DNA of 64,000 nt from CAWKMN01 sp963850765 (GTDB lineage Bacteria; Chloroflexota; Anaerolineae; Aggregatilineales; Aggregatilineaceae). Below are positions 35,242-45,210 of the stretch, piece by piece. Made by a program: the position numbers and the translations under genes. Position 1 is the stretch's first letter, and the number at the start of each line of letters is the position of its first letter. The stretch covers positions 1,656,446 through 1,720,445 of the forward strand of contig CAWKMN010000003.1 of assembly GCA_963850765.1 (NCBI GenBank), read 5' to 3'. The notes beneath the pieces were generated by a model. The model was not told where the DNA came from. It searched no databases and saw only the letters and a list, made by a program, of their open reading frames with translations.

Positions 35242-36547
35242 ATGATGACAAGCATCCTTCAATGTGTCGATTGCGGACGAGCATACCCGATTAACACGAT
35301 AATGTACACCTGTAATTCGTGCGGCGGGCTGCTCGATGTGCAGCACGATTTGGTCTCTTTGCACAAAACCATCACACGCGAGACTTTTGATCGCCGCCTG
35401 GGGGTGCTGGATGCCCCCTACAACAGCGGCGTGTGGCGCTATAAGGAACTGGTCTACCCCGACCTGGACGAATCGCTGATCGTCAGCCGCGCCGAAGGCA
35501 ACACCAATCTCTACGCGGTTCCACGGTTGGCGGCCTGGGCCGGCGTGCAGACGCTCTATCTCAAGCACGAGGGCGAGAACCCCACCGGATCGTTTAAGGA
35601 TCGCGGGATGACGACCGGCGTCACCCAGGCGCGCGTGCTGGGGATGACCCGCGTGGCGTGCGCCTCCACCGGCAACACCTCGGCGTCGATGGCCGCCTAC
35701 GCCGCTCACGCCGGGATCGACGGGATTGTGTTCTTCCAGAACCAGCATATCGCGCTGGGCAAGCTGTCTCAGGCCGTGGCCTACGGCGCAACGTGCGTGC
35801 AGATCAACGCCGATTTTGACAAGAATATGGCGCTGGTGCGCGAAGTCTCCGACCGGCTGGGTATCTACGTCCTGAACTCGATCAACCCCTTCCGCCTGGA
35901 AGGGCAGAAGGCGATCATGTTCGAGACGATCCAGCAGCTTCGCTGGCAGGTGCCGGATTGGATCGTGTGTCCGGGCGGCAACCTGGGCAACAGCTCAGCC
36001 TTTGGCAAGGGCTGTACTGAACTGCACCAACTGGGTCTGATCGACCGGCTGCCGCGTATCGCGATCATCCAGGCCGAGGGCGCAAATCCGCTGTACCGGG
36101 CGTTCCGGCGCGGCTTCGAGTCGTTCGAAGCGGTCGAGGCGCACACTATCGCCACCGCGATCAAGATCGGCAACCCGGTCAACTATGCGAAGGCCGTCCG
36201 CGCGCTGCGCTGGACCAACGGCGTGGTCGAGCAGGTGACCGACCAGGAGATCATGGACGCCAAAGCGCTGATCGACGCGGCAGGGGATTGGCTGCGAACC
36301 GGCATCGGCCTGCTCGCTGGCCGGGACGCGCAAACTGGTCGAGCAGGGCGTGATCCAGCCGGGCGAAACCGTGGTCGGGATCCTGACCGGACATATCCTC
36401 AAGGACCCGGATGCGACCATCGGCTATCACAGCCAGTCGCTTGACGATCTGACGGCCGCTTATCCGAACCCGCTGCACCAGGCGGAGCCATCGATTGACG
36501 AGATCGCCCAGATTCTGGCGGATGAGAAGATCTCAATTGGTTCGTGA
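35242..36547 (+). CDS. thrC: threonine synthase (frameshifted near the end)
   Basis: PLP enzyme of about 435 residues that converts O-phosphohomoserine to threonine. An N-terminal zinc-ribbon-like CVDCGRAY...CNSCGG is present, as in many family members. The PLP Lys is in GENPTGSFKDRGM, CASTGNTSASMAAYAAHAG follows, and PGGNLGNSSAFGKG binds the PLP phosphate. An extra G in the run near 36282-36285 shifts the frame; the correct continuation IGCEPASACSLAGTRKLVEQG runs to 36547. GAGGGA precedes the start; ATG 35242 or 35245. Confidence 0.92.
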
Positions 36548-36577
36548 TCAACCCAGTCCAAAGTCTCAGAGCAAAGT

Positions 36578-36650
36578 GTAGGGGCGTATTGCGATACGCC
36601 CCTACCAATATCCAGGTTCATCAGGGCCGGGATTGTTGTCCCGCCCTGTT
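36578..36650. repeat. perfect 12-bp palindrome and a second GGGAT/TCCCG hairpin
   Basis: GTAGGGGCGTAT (36578-36589) and ATACGCCCCTAC (36594-36605) are perfectly complementary across a 4-base loop. About 20 bases on, AGGGCCGGGA-TTGTTG-TCCCGCCCT forms another hairpin. Both lie between convergent thrC and the surface protein gene. Confidence 0.75.
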
Positions 36651-36661
36651 CATTGTCCTGA

Positions 36662-38611
36662 TTACACCCGCCGGCGCGATCGCGTCCACCACGCCGCCGC
36701 GACCAGGGCCGCCCCCAGAATCACCACCCACAACCCCGGCGATAGAGACTGCCCCACGGGCGGATAGCCTGTGCTTGGCAGCGTCATCAGAACGACGGTT
36801 GCGCTGGACGACAGCGGCGGGCGCTCGTTGGATCGCAGGATGGCAACGTTGGTCGTTTGCTTCGGACCCACGAGATCGCTGCGCACCCGCGCGCGGATCG
36901 TGATCACCACCGATTCGCCCGGTGCGAGATCCCCGATATTGTCCGTCACCGTCAGACCATTTGTCGTAACCGTGCCCTTGGTCGCAGACGCTTCGACCAC
37001 CGTACTAAAGAAAGTGCTATCCAGCGTGTCTGACACGACAACTCCGGTCAGCGCCGTCTGGTTCCCGTTCGTCACGGTGATCGTGAACGTGACCATTTCG
37101 CCGGGAATGACGCTGTACGGCTGGGCCACCTTGATGATACCCGGATCGCTCGGATTGCTGGGAGTCGATGGGGGCGGCGGTGTCGGGGTAAAGACCGCAG
37201 TTGGGGTGTCCTGGAAGCGCGGGGTGGATACGGGCGTCGTGGTCCGCGTCGAGTGGATGTCGGCGTATGGTTGGCGTCGGTGTCGGTGTCTCCGTCTCAA
37301 CAATTGTCGTCGTAAAGCCGAAGTTGTTATTGGTCAGGCTGTTATCGAAGTTCACGAAGTTCACGTTGAACGACCCGACCGTGGTCAGCGTACTGCCGAC
37401 CGGCAGAGTAGCCTGATCCAGCACGGCAAAATACAACCCCTCGGTGCCGACTTCAAAGGTATATTGGCCGTTGGCGTCCGTTACTTTGGTCTGGACGCGC
37501 GTATCCCCGCCATCGAAGGAGCCGTTCCCATTGTCCCGGTAGAACGAGATGGCCACACCTGACCGCCGCACATCCGAGCCATCGAATACGCCATTGCCGT
37601 TAAAATCTTCAAAAACGAACCCGGACTTGAGGTTTGAGCCGGCGCTCAGGCAAGACACTCCCTCGTAATCGAGGTCATGCGGGGCGACGCCGTCATTGTC
37701 GATCTCACCCGGCAGGACCGAAGACGCCTGTCCCGTCTGTGGATTAATCAGCCACAGGCGGTCACTGTTTGCACCGGCCTCTGCCTGGTCGCCCGTGACG
37801 CCGTAGAGCGTGCCATCGTTGAAGAAGGAGATGCCCTCCATCGCCAAAATGTTACTGCCCGTTGCTTGTATTGACCAGCGGGGCAATTAGACTAGAGCTG
37901 AGGGTGCCCAATGTGGAATTAAGGCCCGGGCTGGCAAGGGGATTGATTCCATTGATTGCCAGTTCGAATAGTCGGTCATTCGTGCCGCCGTTGGTTTCGA
38001 TGAATAGAACCGGCCGCTCTGTGGATGGACGGTGAGAGCATCGACGTCGGTAGGCGGGTTAGGGAGGACAATCGTGGCATAATCCAGGCCCGGCCCAAAG
38101 GTGTCGGGGATCGCATGGCCCGGTCGCCGGGTTGATCCGGAAAATTTTGTTTGCCCTGGGCGCTTTATCGATCGCCCATATCTGGCCCGTCCAAGGATGA
38201 ACGCGTTATACCATCGACGCCAGCCAAGGCGGCAGTGGCCGGCTGGCCGGTGGTCGGGTTTCTGCCCGAACCCGGCCCAACCGGACCAACGGCGGTAAAC
38301 GCGCCAGTCGACAGACTGATGGTGCCGAAGGTGCCATTAGCGTTATCATCATGGACGGCATAGAGCACCGTCCCGTCGATATTGAGTGTCAAATCTTCCA
38401 TGTCGTTAAAGGAACCACCCTGTGGGCCGACACGGGTGGATGTGTCGCTCACGAAATCCACGCGCCACAGGGAGTCGCCCCCATCGGAGACGGCAAAACA
38501 AAAGGTTGGTCCTTGAGCTTGTGCTGTCCGAGTAGGGGAATAATCCCTCCCTCCCACGAAAGCAGCGATCAGGCCAATCAACAGCAGTAGTCGTACCTTT
38601 GAAGATGACAT
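36662..38611 (-). CDS. LPxTG-type cell-surface protein with SdrD-B-like and DUF11 domains (frameshifted)
   Basis: One gene read across several frames, about 645 residues. It opens with a signal peptide (VRLLLLIGLIAAFVGG), then a beta-propeller-like region with repeated YAVHDD/IWAID-type blades (38.5-37.7 kb), an SdrD-B-like Ca-binding-type segment (FEDFNGNGVFDGSDVRRSG, DNGNGSFDGGDT, DANGQYTFE), a Pro/Thr linker, a DUF11 domain (VPGE-type: IPGEMVTFTITVTNGNQT ...GVVVSDTLD), and ends LPSTGYPP, a membrane helix and SRRRV, a sortase-type signal. Shifts lie near 37.27, 37.89 and 38.16 kb. AGAGGGG precedes the start. Role: probable wall-anchored surface or adhesion protein. Confidence 0.75.
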
Positions 38612-38972
38612 TTTATCCCCTCTCCCACACTAAAACATTCTGTTTAAATTCGATGTCCGAGCGTCGATCGAATAGTGTGTGTGCCCAGCACGGCGACGAT
38701 GCAACAGCCTTTTCAAAGAATGAGAGACTGAAGCAGGCAGGCCAAGATCAACTAATTTTGTGCGATGCCATCACTGCTCAAAGCATATTGAGGTCATACA
38801 GAGACTATCATATCTCCAAATGTTTGACAAATGCTAATGGAAGAAGCAATGCGACTTCGTTTGAAGCAGGTTGGTTGCAGGTTATAGAAGGGTATAGATA
38901 AAGGGAGCATGGGGGTAAAACCTGAGTTTCGAATCCAGGTTGCTCTTGTTCAAGGAGCCGCTCAGATCCAGT
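38612..38972. other. intergenic region without a recognisable gene
   Basis: 360 bases between the surface protein gene and a response regulator. Apart from the surface gene's AGAGGGG ribosome site next to 38612 and a lone TTGACA at about 38826 with no matching -10, nothing is recognised. CCTGAGTTTCGAATCCAGG at about 38919-38937 resembles a tRNA T-arm but no other tRNA arm can be built. Confidence 0.5.
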
Positions 38973-39623
38973 TTATTCGTTTCCGATACCGGCTTCGCGG
39001 GCGCGAATGGCGGCCTGGACACGGTCTGCCACTTGCAGTTTGCTGAAGATATTCGAGACATGGTTGCGGACGGTCTTCACACTCAGGGTCAGCGCGGCGG
39101 CGATGTCGCCGTTGGTCGCTCCCTGAGCGATCAGCGTTAAAATCTCGCGTTCTCGCGCGGTGAGTTCGGGGAAGACCTCGGCTGGTGCGGCGGGCGAGAG
39201 ATTAGCAAAAAAAAGCATCAGCCGCTTGGCGATTTCAGGGCTGAACAGAGATTCGCCGTTGGCGACCGCCCGCACCGCCCGCAGCACCACAGTCTGATCG
39301 GCACCCTTCAGCACATAACCACGCGCGCCGGCACGCATAGCGGCAAACACGGAGTCGTCGTCCTGAAACATCGTGAGCATGATGATCCCCATGTGCGGAT
39401 GGGTGCGGAGGATGCGGCGTGTGGCTTCGATGCCGTTGAGATCGGGCATCTGAATATCCATGAGGATCACATCAGGTTGGAGCGCGTCGGCTTTATCCAG
39501 CGTATCCTGGCCGCCGGCTGCCTCGCCTACCACCTCAATGTCGGGCACCGATGCCAGCAAGGCGCACAGCCCTTCCCGGAACAGCGTGTGGTCATCCGCG
39601 ATCAGGACTCGTATGCTGTCCAC
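38973..39623 (-). CDS. NarL/FixJ-family response regulator
   Basis: 216 residues. Receiver (1-~120) with acidic pair IADDH, phospho-acceptor Asp in VILMDIQMPDLNG near residue 54 and Lys in GYVLKGAD. LuxR-type HTH (~150-210): LTAREREILTLIAQGATNGDIAAALTLS and KTVRNHVSNIFSKL. It overlaps the end of the sensor kinase gene by 22 bases, so the pair is co-translated. Target genes are unknown; the ABC exporter cluster upstream on the same strand is a possible target. Confidence 0.93.
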   Translation of the reverse strand: MDSIRVLIADDHTLFREGLCALLASVPDIEVVGEAAGGQDTLDKADALQPDVILMDIQMPDLNGIEATRRILRTHPHMGIIMLTMFQDDDSVFAAMRAGARGYVLKGADQTVVLRAVRAVANGESLFSPEIAKRLMLFFANLSPAAPAEVFPELTAREREILTLIAQGATNGDIAAALTLSVKTVRNHVSNIFSKLQVADRVQAAIRAREAGIGNE

Positions 39624-41701
39624 GCTTCCTCCTCATGATGGGTATGAATCATCAGCGGCAGCTGCACCAGGACATGCGTGCCACCGCCAGGGCGCTTTTC
39701 AAACACGCAGGTGCCGCCCAGTTCTTCGGCCCGCTCCCGCATCGAGATCATGCCCACACCCGCGCGCACCTGATCGGGGAGGCCGCGCCCATCGTCGCTG
39801 ACATCCAGGCACAGATTATCGCAGAGCGACAGCCGGATGACGCAGTGCTGAGCCCGAGCATGGCGGTTGACGTTATGGATTGCCTCAAGCGCGATCCGGT
39901 ACGCGGCGACCTCCACGGCTGCGGCGAGCGGGGGCAGCGTGTCGGGGGCTTCCAGCGAGAGATGCAGCCCCTGCGCCTGCTGTGAGGCGATGTGTTCGCG
40001 CAGCGCACCAATCAGGCCCAACTCGTCCAGCGCGGGCGGGCGCAGGTTATAGGCAATCTGCCGGACATCCGCCAAGAACGTCTGAATCTGCGCTTTGAGG
40101 TCGGCGATCATCGCGTGCGAACGTTCGGGATCATGGCGAACCAGGTTGGCGGCAGCGTCCAGTTTGAACGACATGGCAGCCAGCGCCGGGCCAAGTCCAT
40201 CATGCAGATCGCGGCGTAGGCGGCGGCGTTCTTCCTCGCGCGCCGTGACCAATCGCTCCCGCGAACGCTGCAAGTCCTGGGTCAGAAGCACATTGTAGGC
40301 GGCGATCCCCGCCTGACGCGCGATGGTTTCAAGGAGCCGCCAATCATTTGACGAAAAGGGCTCGTTTGGAGTGCGCGGCGCCAGGATCAACTGGCCGATA
40401 GTTTCGGACTGGTAGACCAGCGGCAGGATTTCCAGACGGCTGGCGGCTATCGGAGTTCGGGCATATTTCGCAGCCGTGGTGAAGCTTTCCCCTTCCCTTA
40501 GCGTAATAGCGGCATAGGGAAGTTTGAGGGCTTCCGCGACGATTTCGACAATGGTTGGCAGAACAAATCGCGGGGCGACGACCACTTCCAGGCGTTCGGC
40601 CAATCGGCCAATCACGGCATACGGATCGTCGCGTTCGCCATATAACAGCCGATTCACGCCGTGCTGGAGCTGTTCTCGAAGCGGCTGAAAAGACATAGCG
40701 ACAACGCCCGTGGCAAAGAATGGCGCGGGAAAGTTGCTGCCCGTATTGAACAAAGCGCCCAATGAGCCAACAATGATGACGTAGAGGCCGACGATCAGGA
40801 CGGTCAGAGCGGTATAAACCAGCGTGCGGTTAATGAGAATATCAATATCCCACAGCCGATAGCGCAAAATGGCGATCCCGGCGGCGAAGACGATGCCGGC
40901 AAGGGTGATATCGGTGGCAATAATGGACAATTCCTGGGAGAGCGGATCGTCCGGCCAGAACCAGTAGGGGATACCGCCCAGGATATTTCCGGCCACCACG
41001 AACATCCCCGCGAAAGCCAGCCATTTAACCTGCGCGCGTTCTATTCCGGAAGCTTTCCGAAACCGGATGACCACGGATGCGATAGAGCCGAGTATGCCCA
41101 CCAGCAGCAGCGGGGCCGCAACTGTCCCCAGTGTGTTCATAACACCTGCACCGCCGGGGATTCCAAATGGATTAGGCTCTGGCATTCCCATGTCTTCGAG
41201 CGGCCCAGGGTGGAAAGCCACGCTGAAGGTGAGAGCGGCGGTTCCCAGCCCGGCGGCCCAGGCGACCGCACGCCAGCGCGCGGATAGAAGTCGTCCGTCC
41301 GGGAACAGGAGCAGCAAAAACGTAACCGGAAGCAGGGCGGTAGGAATCCATATCCACACACCAAGCCAGTAAATGACCTCCGCCCCTGGCAGCGAGCCTG
41401 TTGTCAGGACATGTTGATCATACAAACTGTAACCCGCTGACAACATACTCAGCGCGCTGAGAAACCCGGTAGCGCAGAACATCCAGCCGATGGGATTACG
41501 CGGGTGACGGGCAGCGACCAGTGTCCCAACTACGCCATAAGTCAGCGTGAGCAGCGGATTGAAAAACTGGTGCGGGAAAGGCCCTAGATGATCCTCATCC
41601 GCGAATAAGGCGAGGATGCTGAGCACCAGACCTGTTGTCACCAACACGATAGAGATCGTCAAGATTGACCGGGCCAGGCGCCGGGCCGTTTCTTCGCTCA
41701 T
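39602..41701 (-). CDS. membrane sensor histidine kinase (HisKA_3)
   Basis: About 699 residues. About eight membrane helices occupy ~15-330, then a GAF-like segment (~355-460), the dimerisation/phosphoacceptor helix (EEERRRLRRDLHDGLGPALA near 500, His in DLHDG) and an HATPase_c domain (~590-690; LEAIHNVNRHARA, DVSDDGRGLPD). The N-terminal multi-helix part with HPRNPIGWMFCATGF is typical of Chloroflexota kinases and senses an unknown membrane or extracellular cue. ATG at 41701 is a candidate start; TTG 41719 is also possible. Partner is the overlapping NarL regulator. Confidence 0.9.
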   Translation of the reverse strand: MSEETARRLARSILTISIVLVTTGLVLSILALFADEDHLGPFPHQFFNPLLTLTYGVVGTLVAARHPRNPIGWMFCATGFLSALSMLSAGYSLYDQHVLTTGSLPGAEVIYWLGVWIWIPTALLPVTFLLLLFPDGRLLSARWRAVAWAAGLGTAALTFSVAFHPGPLEDMGMPEPNPFGIPGGAGVMNTLGTVAAPLLLVGILGSIASVVIRFRKASGIERAQVKWLAFAGMFVVAGNILGGIPYWFWPDDPLSQELSIIATDITLAGIVFAAGIAILRYRLWDIDILINRTLVYTALTVLIVGLYVIIVGSLGALFNTGSNFPAPFFATGVVAMSFQPLREQLQHGVNRLLYGERDDPYAVIGRLAERLEVVVAPRFVLPTIVEIVAEALKLPYAAITLREGESFTTAAKYARTPIAASRLEILPLVYQSETIGQLILAPRTPNEPFSSNDWRLLETIARQAGIAAYNVLLTQDLQRSRERLVTAREEERRRLRRDLHDGLGPALAAMSFKLDAAANLVRHDPERSHAMIADLKAQIQTFLADVRQIAYNLRPPALDELGLIGALREHIASQQAQGLHLSLEAPDTLPPLAAAVEVAAYRIALEAIHNVNRHARAQHCVIRLSLCDNLCLDVSDDGRGLPDQVRAGVGMISMRERAEELGGTCVFEKRPGGGTHVLVQLPLMIHTHHEEEAWTAYES

Positions 41702-41791
41702 GGTAATGTTCGCTCTCAACCTTTCAGCACTTGGTTTGTGTTCAATGTTAGCATCAACTCCTGGAAGATCCTGAAGCCGGCTCCGCTGTGC

Positions 41792-42430
41792 TTACAGCAG
41801 CAGCGCGATCCCGATGACGAGCGGCGCGACATGGTGGAGCACGGGATAGTAGATGTCGCGCGGGCTGATGAACGGCAGGGCGACCAACCATGCCAGATTC
41901 CAGATGATGGTGAACCACCCCGCCCACCCGGCGACCAGTTCAGATTGGATCAGCGCGGCTCCGACAGCCGCCTGAGCCAGAAACGCCAGGACGACATACA
42001 GCACAACCTGCGGATAGACCCATTCACGGCTGTAGAGGAAGGTGGTTTCAGCCGCCACCACGATCACCGCGCCAAACAGATAGGTGAACATCCCCAGCCG
42101 GGCGAGAACCGGATCTCCGCCATCGACCAGCATGTCCTCCAGCAGCACCAGCCCCAAAACGGTTAACAGCACCGCCGCTATGATAGAACTTCGCTCCCAG
42201 AGCAGATAACGAGGAGTCTGTCCGGCGGGCCATTTCCACATGGCCCGGCCCGTGTAGAGAATGCCGCCAACTCCAAACACCACGAAACCGAGAATCAGCA
42301 GGCTGGCGGCCCCGGAACGCTCGGACAGACCCTGATCGACTACCACCGCCAGGAGCGCCAAAGCAGGCATGACGACAAACACGACGGTCAGCGCAACAGC
42401 CGTATTCCGAGATGTGAACCAGCCTCGCAT
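41792..42430 (-). CDS. hypothetical membrane protein
   Basis: 212 residues with seven hydrophobic segments and short charged loops. The sequence shows no enzyme motif. It lies between the kinase gene and an SRPBCC protein on the same strand and could be part of that transcript. Function unknown. Confidence 0.65.
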   Translation of the reverse strand: MRGWFTSRNTAVALTVVFVVMPALALLAVVVDQGLSERSGAASLLILGFVVFGVGGILYTGRAMWKWPAGQTPRYLLWERSSIIAAVLLTVLGLVLLEDMLVDGGDPVLARLGMFTYLFGAVIVVAAETTFLYSREWVYPQVVLYVVLAFLAQAAVGAALIQSELVAGWAGWFTIIWNLAWLVALPFISPRDIYYPVLHHVAPLVIGIALLL

Positions 42431-42446
42431 GATCGTTCTCCTCTCC

Positions 42447-42902
42447 CTACGACGATATCGGCTCTGCCCGGCTTTCGAGCAGCACCTTCAGATCGCGGAA
42501 GTTGGCCTCAAAATCACGTTTGAGACTTCCCGCAATCAGCGAGATCCATCAGGCCAAACAGGCCCCTCTGCTCCATCTGCATCTGACAGGTGAGCTTGGT
42601 GCCGTCTGCCACAGGCTCGGTAAGGTACGTTACCTCAAAATGCGCGGGACCTGAGTCTGCCGGTGAAGGCGATCTTCTCGATTTGGCTCAACTCCACATA
42701 CTCGTTGGTCAGTCTCCAGCCTCCGGCCCATGAATTTACGCACAACCGTATGCCTGGTGCCGATACCCGGCGGGCCATCCGTGATGCGCCGCACTTCCAA
42801 CAATCCCTGCTGCCACTGCGGCGCATTTCGCTGATCAGCCACGAATGCAAAGACTTCCTCTACCGGACGTTTGATGACGATACTATCTTCTACCTTGATC
42901 AT
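42447..42902 (-). CDS. SRPBCC family protein (frameshifted)
   Basis: About 150 residues. The start IKVEDSIVIKRPVEEVFAFVAD and APQWQQGLLEVRR is the usual SRPBCC (Bet v1/CoxG-like) opening, and the end FEVTYLTEPVADGTKLTCQMQM and LKRDFEANFRDLKVLLESR is typical. Indels are inferred near 42715, 42660 and 42550. The fold binds hydrophobic ligands such as lipids or polyketides. ATG 42902 is preceded by AGGAGAGACC. Confidence 0.75.
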
Positions 42903-42942
42903 GCTGGTCTCTCCTTATGACACTATAAATCGGTTCTGCTTT

Positions 42943-43374
42943 TCATCGGGTTGACGACATAGCTGGCTCATTTGACACGATGGCCGCCTCCGCCTGAGGC
43001 GCACGCACGATCGACCAGATGCGAACCGCCAGCATCCCCGCGATTGAGAACAGGATCACGGCTAACACTGGATGCAGTGCGGCGATCGTCGGGGCCGAAT
43101 CCGTCATGAAAATGACCACATCGGCGATCAGAAAGTACACGGCGAAGTTGAGCCAGGTCAGCCGTTTCATGGTGCGCGGGAGACGGCCCAGGTAAGCAAA
43201 CACCAGCATGAGCAATGCCAGCGGGCCCAGGCTGTGACCGAGTCCGATGTGGTCGTCCCAGCTTGGCCGGTCGCCGAGCAGGCTCAGCCCGACGAGGAAC
43301 ACCTGCGCAAGAATACCAATGCACAGCAGCCACGAAACGATCAGATAACCGTAGCGGGATATTTTGATTCTCAT
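42943..43374 (-). CDS. DUF6220-like membrane protein
   Basis: 143 residues with four hydrophobic segments. The VFLVGLSLLG segment and the following HIGLGHSLGPLALLMLVFAYL resemble DUF6220 proteins. Those have four helices and no known function. CAAGGAG precedes ATG 43374. It is just downstream of the BNR-repeat protein on the same strand. Confidence 0.6.
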   Translation of the reverse strand: MRIKISRYGYLIVSWLLCIGILAQVFLVGLSLLGDRPSWDDHIGLGHSLGPLALLMLVFAYLGRLPRTMKRLTWLNFAVYFLIADVVIFMTDSAPTIAALHPVLAVILFSIAGMLAVRIWSIVRAPQAEAAIVSNEPAMSSTR

Positions 43375-43389
43375 CCGAATCTCCTTGTG

Positions 43390-44403
43390 CTATGACAGCA
43401 TGACGAGCGATCGATGAACAGCGGTCAGGTTGAGCGGCAGCTTCTGCCACGAGTCACCATGTTCGGCGGAAAACCACACATCGCCGTTACTCAGCCCGGC
43501 GTAGAGATGCCCCGGTTGAGCGCGATCGGTCAGCAGCGCATACGGCATATAATCGAGCGGCTGGGGCAGCCCGCCGCCAAGCTTTTGCAGGCCGGCACCG
43601 CCCGTCGCCCGGAATATGCAGGCGTGGGCATAACCGTCGTAGTGCCCGATCGGATATTTGCGGAAGTGAGGGAATACGAACAGCGGCGCGACGGAAACAT
43701 ACCAGACGTCGGGCCGGAGCGGATCGGCAGCGCACGCCCAGCCATAATGACGGTCCAACCCAGCCTTGGGCTGTACCCAGGTGATCCCGGCGTCCTGGCT
43801 GAATGCCGCACCCTGACCATTGCCGCCCGCCTCGTACACCCAATTCCCGTTCGCGGGGTGAAAGGTCAGGGAGTGGCAGTCGCGTATGGCCTTTCGTTGG
43901 TGGCCCTGCCATGTTCGGCCACCGTCCGCCGTGCGCAGGACAGCGCCGCATTCGACGCCGGCGAGAATCACGTTCGGATCGGTGGGCGAGAGCGCCAACG
44001 CCTGAACATACGGCTCACCCGGTTCCGCCGGGGTGAACCAGAACCAGCGGCGCATCTGGCGGAAAGCCTCTAGCTCGGTCCAGTCGTGCCCCCGGTTGCG
44101 CGAGACATAAATACCCGGCGGCTTGGTCCCGGCGACGATCACGCCCGGCTCGTGTGGGCTCACCGCCAGCGATTTGACGACTCGCCCATCCATCCCCGCC
44201 GGATGCCAACTCTTGCCGCGATCGTCCGAGCGCAGCACCCCGCCGCGCGTGCCGGCATACACCACGTCCGCGTTCAGCGGATCCACGGCAAGGCATTGAA
44301 CGGACTGGTCAGTCAGCAGAATCTCCGTCTGCCATTGGCCATCACCGCTGCATTCCGCCCGCGCCAGACCATGAACGAGGGTGGAAATGAACACCTTGGT
44401 CTG
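43390..44403 (-). CDS. BNR/sialidase-like repeat protein
   Basis: About 337 residues with repeated beta-propeller blades marked by Asp-box motifs: SDDRGKSWHPAG, SRNRGHDWTELE, TADGGRTWQGH, SQDAGITWVQPK and SAEHGDSWQKLP. The family includes sialidase-like and photosystem-assembly-like propellers; here no catalytic signature is evident and no signal peptide is seen, so the role is unknown. The ATG at 44403 is used; a longer frame to 44433 is less likely. Confidence 0.75.
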   Translation of the reverse strand, partial: QTKVFISTLVHGLARAECSGDGQWQTEILLTDQSVQCLAVDPLNADVVYAGTRGGVLRSDDRGKSWHPAGMDGRVVKSLAVSPHEPGVIVAGTKPPGIYVSRNRGHDWTELEAFRQMRRWFWFTPAEPGEPYVQALALSPTDPNVILAGVECGAVLRTADGGRTWQGHQRKAIRDCHSLTFHPANGNWVYEAGGNGQGAAFSQDAGITWVQPKAGLDRHYGWACAADPLRPDVWYVSVAPLFVFPHFRKYPIGHYDGYAHACIFRATGGAGLQKLGGGLPQPLDYMPYALLTDRAQPGHLYAGLSNGDVWFSAEHGDSWQKLPLNLTAVHRSLVMLS

Positions 44404-44442
44404 CATATACCCCTCCACTCGACTAATCACCAACGTCGCGAT

Positions 44443-45210
44443 TCATGCTCCTGCCTGGGCTTCAGTCGCTGCATGGATCGGCAGCCGTGTTCGCCACCAC
44501 CAGATCGCTAACGACAAGGAGATCATGGCGGAAGCGACCAGCAGACTTTGCAGAATATACGGGTAGGGCCATGGGTCCGACGACAAGCGGCCAATGGTGA
44601 TTAACTGCATGACGGGATACAGGAAGAAATATCGGGCCGCATCTCCCGCTAACGACATGCCCACGCCTGTTCCGAGAATGATCACCAGCAGCCCTTCCAT
44701 CGGCCGGGGGAGCAGGATACCGATCAGCAGACCGAAGCCGGCGGATATGAAGGCACCCAGAAAACACGCCATCCACACCAGGCCCGGATGCAGGGAGGAC
44801 GAGATCACGGTGTAAGGCAGCGTTCCGACCAGGGACAGCGGTACAGAAAGGCCGATCAGAAGCCCCAATCGGGCGAGAAGGATCTCCCAGGCGCGATAGC
44901 CGCACAGGAGCAAGCGCCGATCCTTGCGCAGATTGCCGACCACGCCAAAAAATGCCACGGTCGATACACCCCAGGTCACGCCCATAATCCCGATGGTCAT
45001 GGGCCATGTCTCTCGCGCATCGATATAGATCGTGACGGTACCGTCGCGCGTCGGAACCTCAAAGGGTTGGGGGTCACCCGCCGGCACTGTGTAGTAGTTC
45101 GACGCAAACAGCACCGCGGGCATGATCAGCACGATGAGCAGCAGCAGCCAGCGCTGCCGGTACTCCAACGCTTGCATCTGCAAGGAGGTCAGAAGGCGAC
45201 TGTTACGCAT
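44443..45210 (-). CDS. ABC transporter permease
   Basis: 255 residues with six hydrophobic segments in the ABC-2/CcmB-like pattern: helix 1 near 22-40, a large extracytoplasmic loop (~45-75), and five more helices to ~245. It overlaps the ATPase gene by 8 bases (45203-45210) on the same strand, so the two form one exporter. Substrate unknown. Confidence 0.8.
   Translation of the reverse strand: MRNSRLLTSLQMQALEYRQRWLLLLIVLIMPAVLFASNYYTVPAGDPQPFEVPTRDGTVTIYIDARETWPMTIGIMGVTWGVSTVAFFGVVGNLRKDRRLLLCGYRAWEILLARLGLLIGLSVPLSLVGTLPYTVISSSLHPGLVWMACFLGAFISAGFGLLIGILLPRPMEGLLVIILGTGVGMSLAGDAARYFFLYPVMQLITIGRLSSDPWPYPYILQSLLVASAMISLSLAIWWWRTRLPIHAATEAQAGA

Noticed and set aside
38919..38937. tRNA T-arm-like CCTGAGTTTCGAATCCAGG
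   Set aside because: The 5-bp T stem, acceptor and anticodon arms cannot be built around it.
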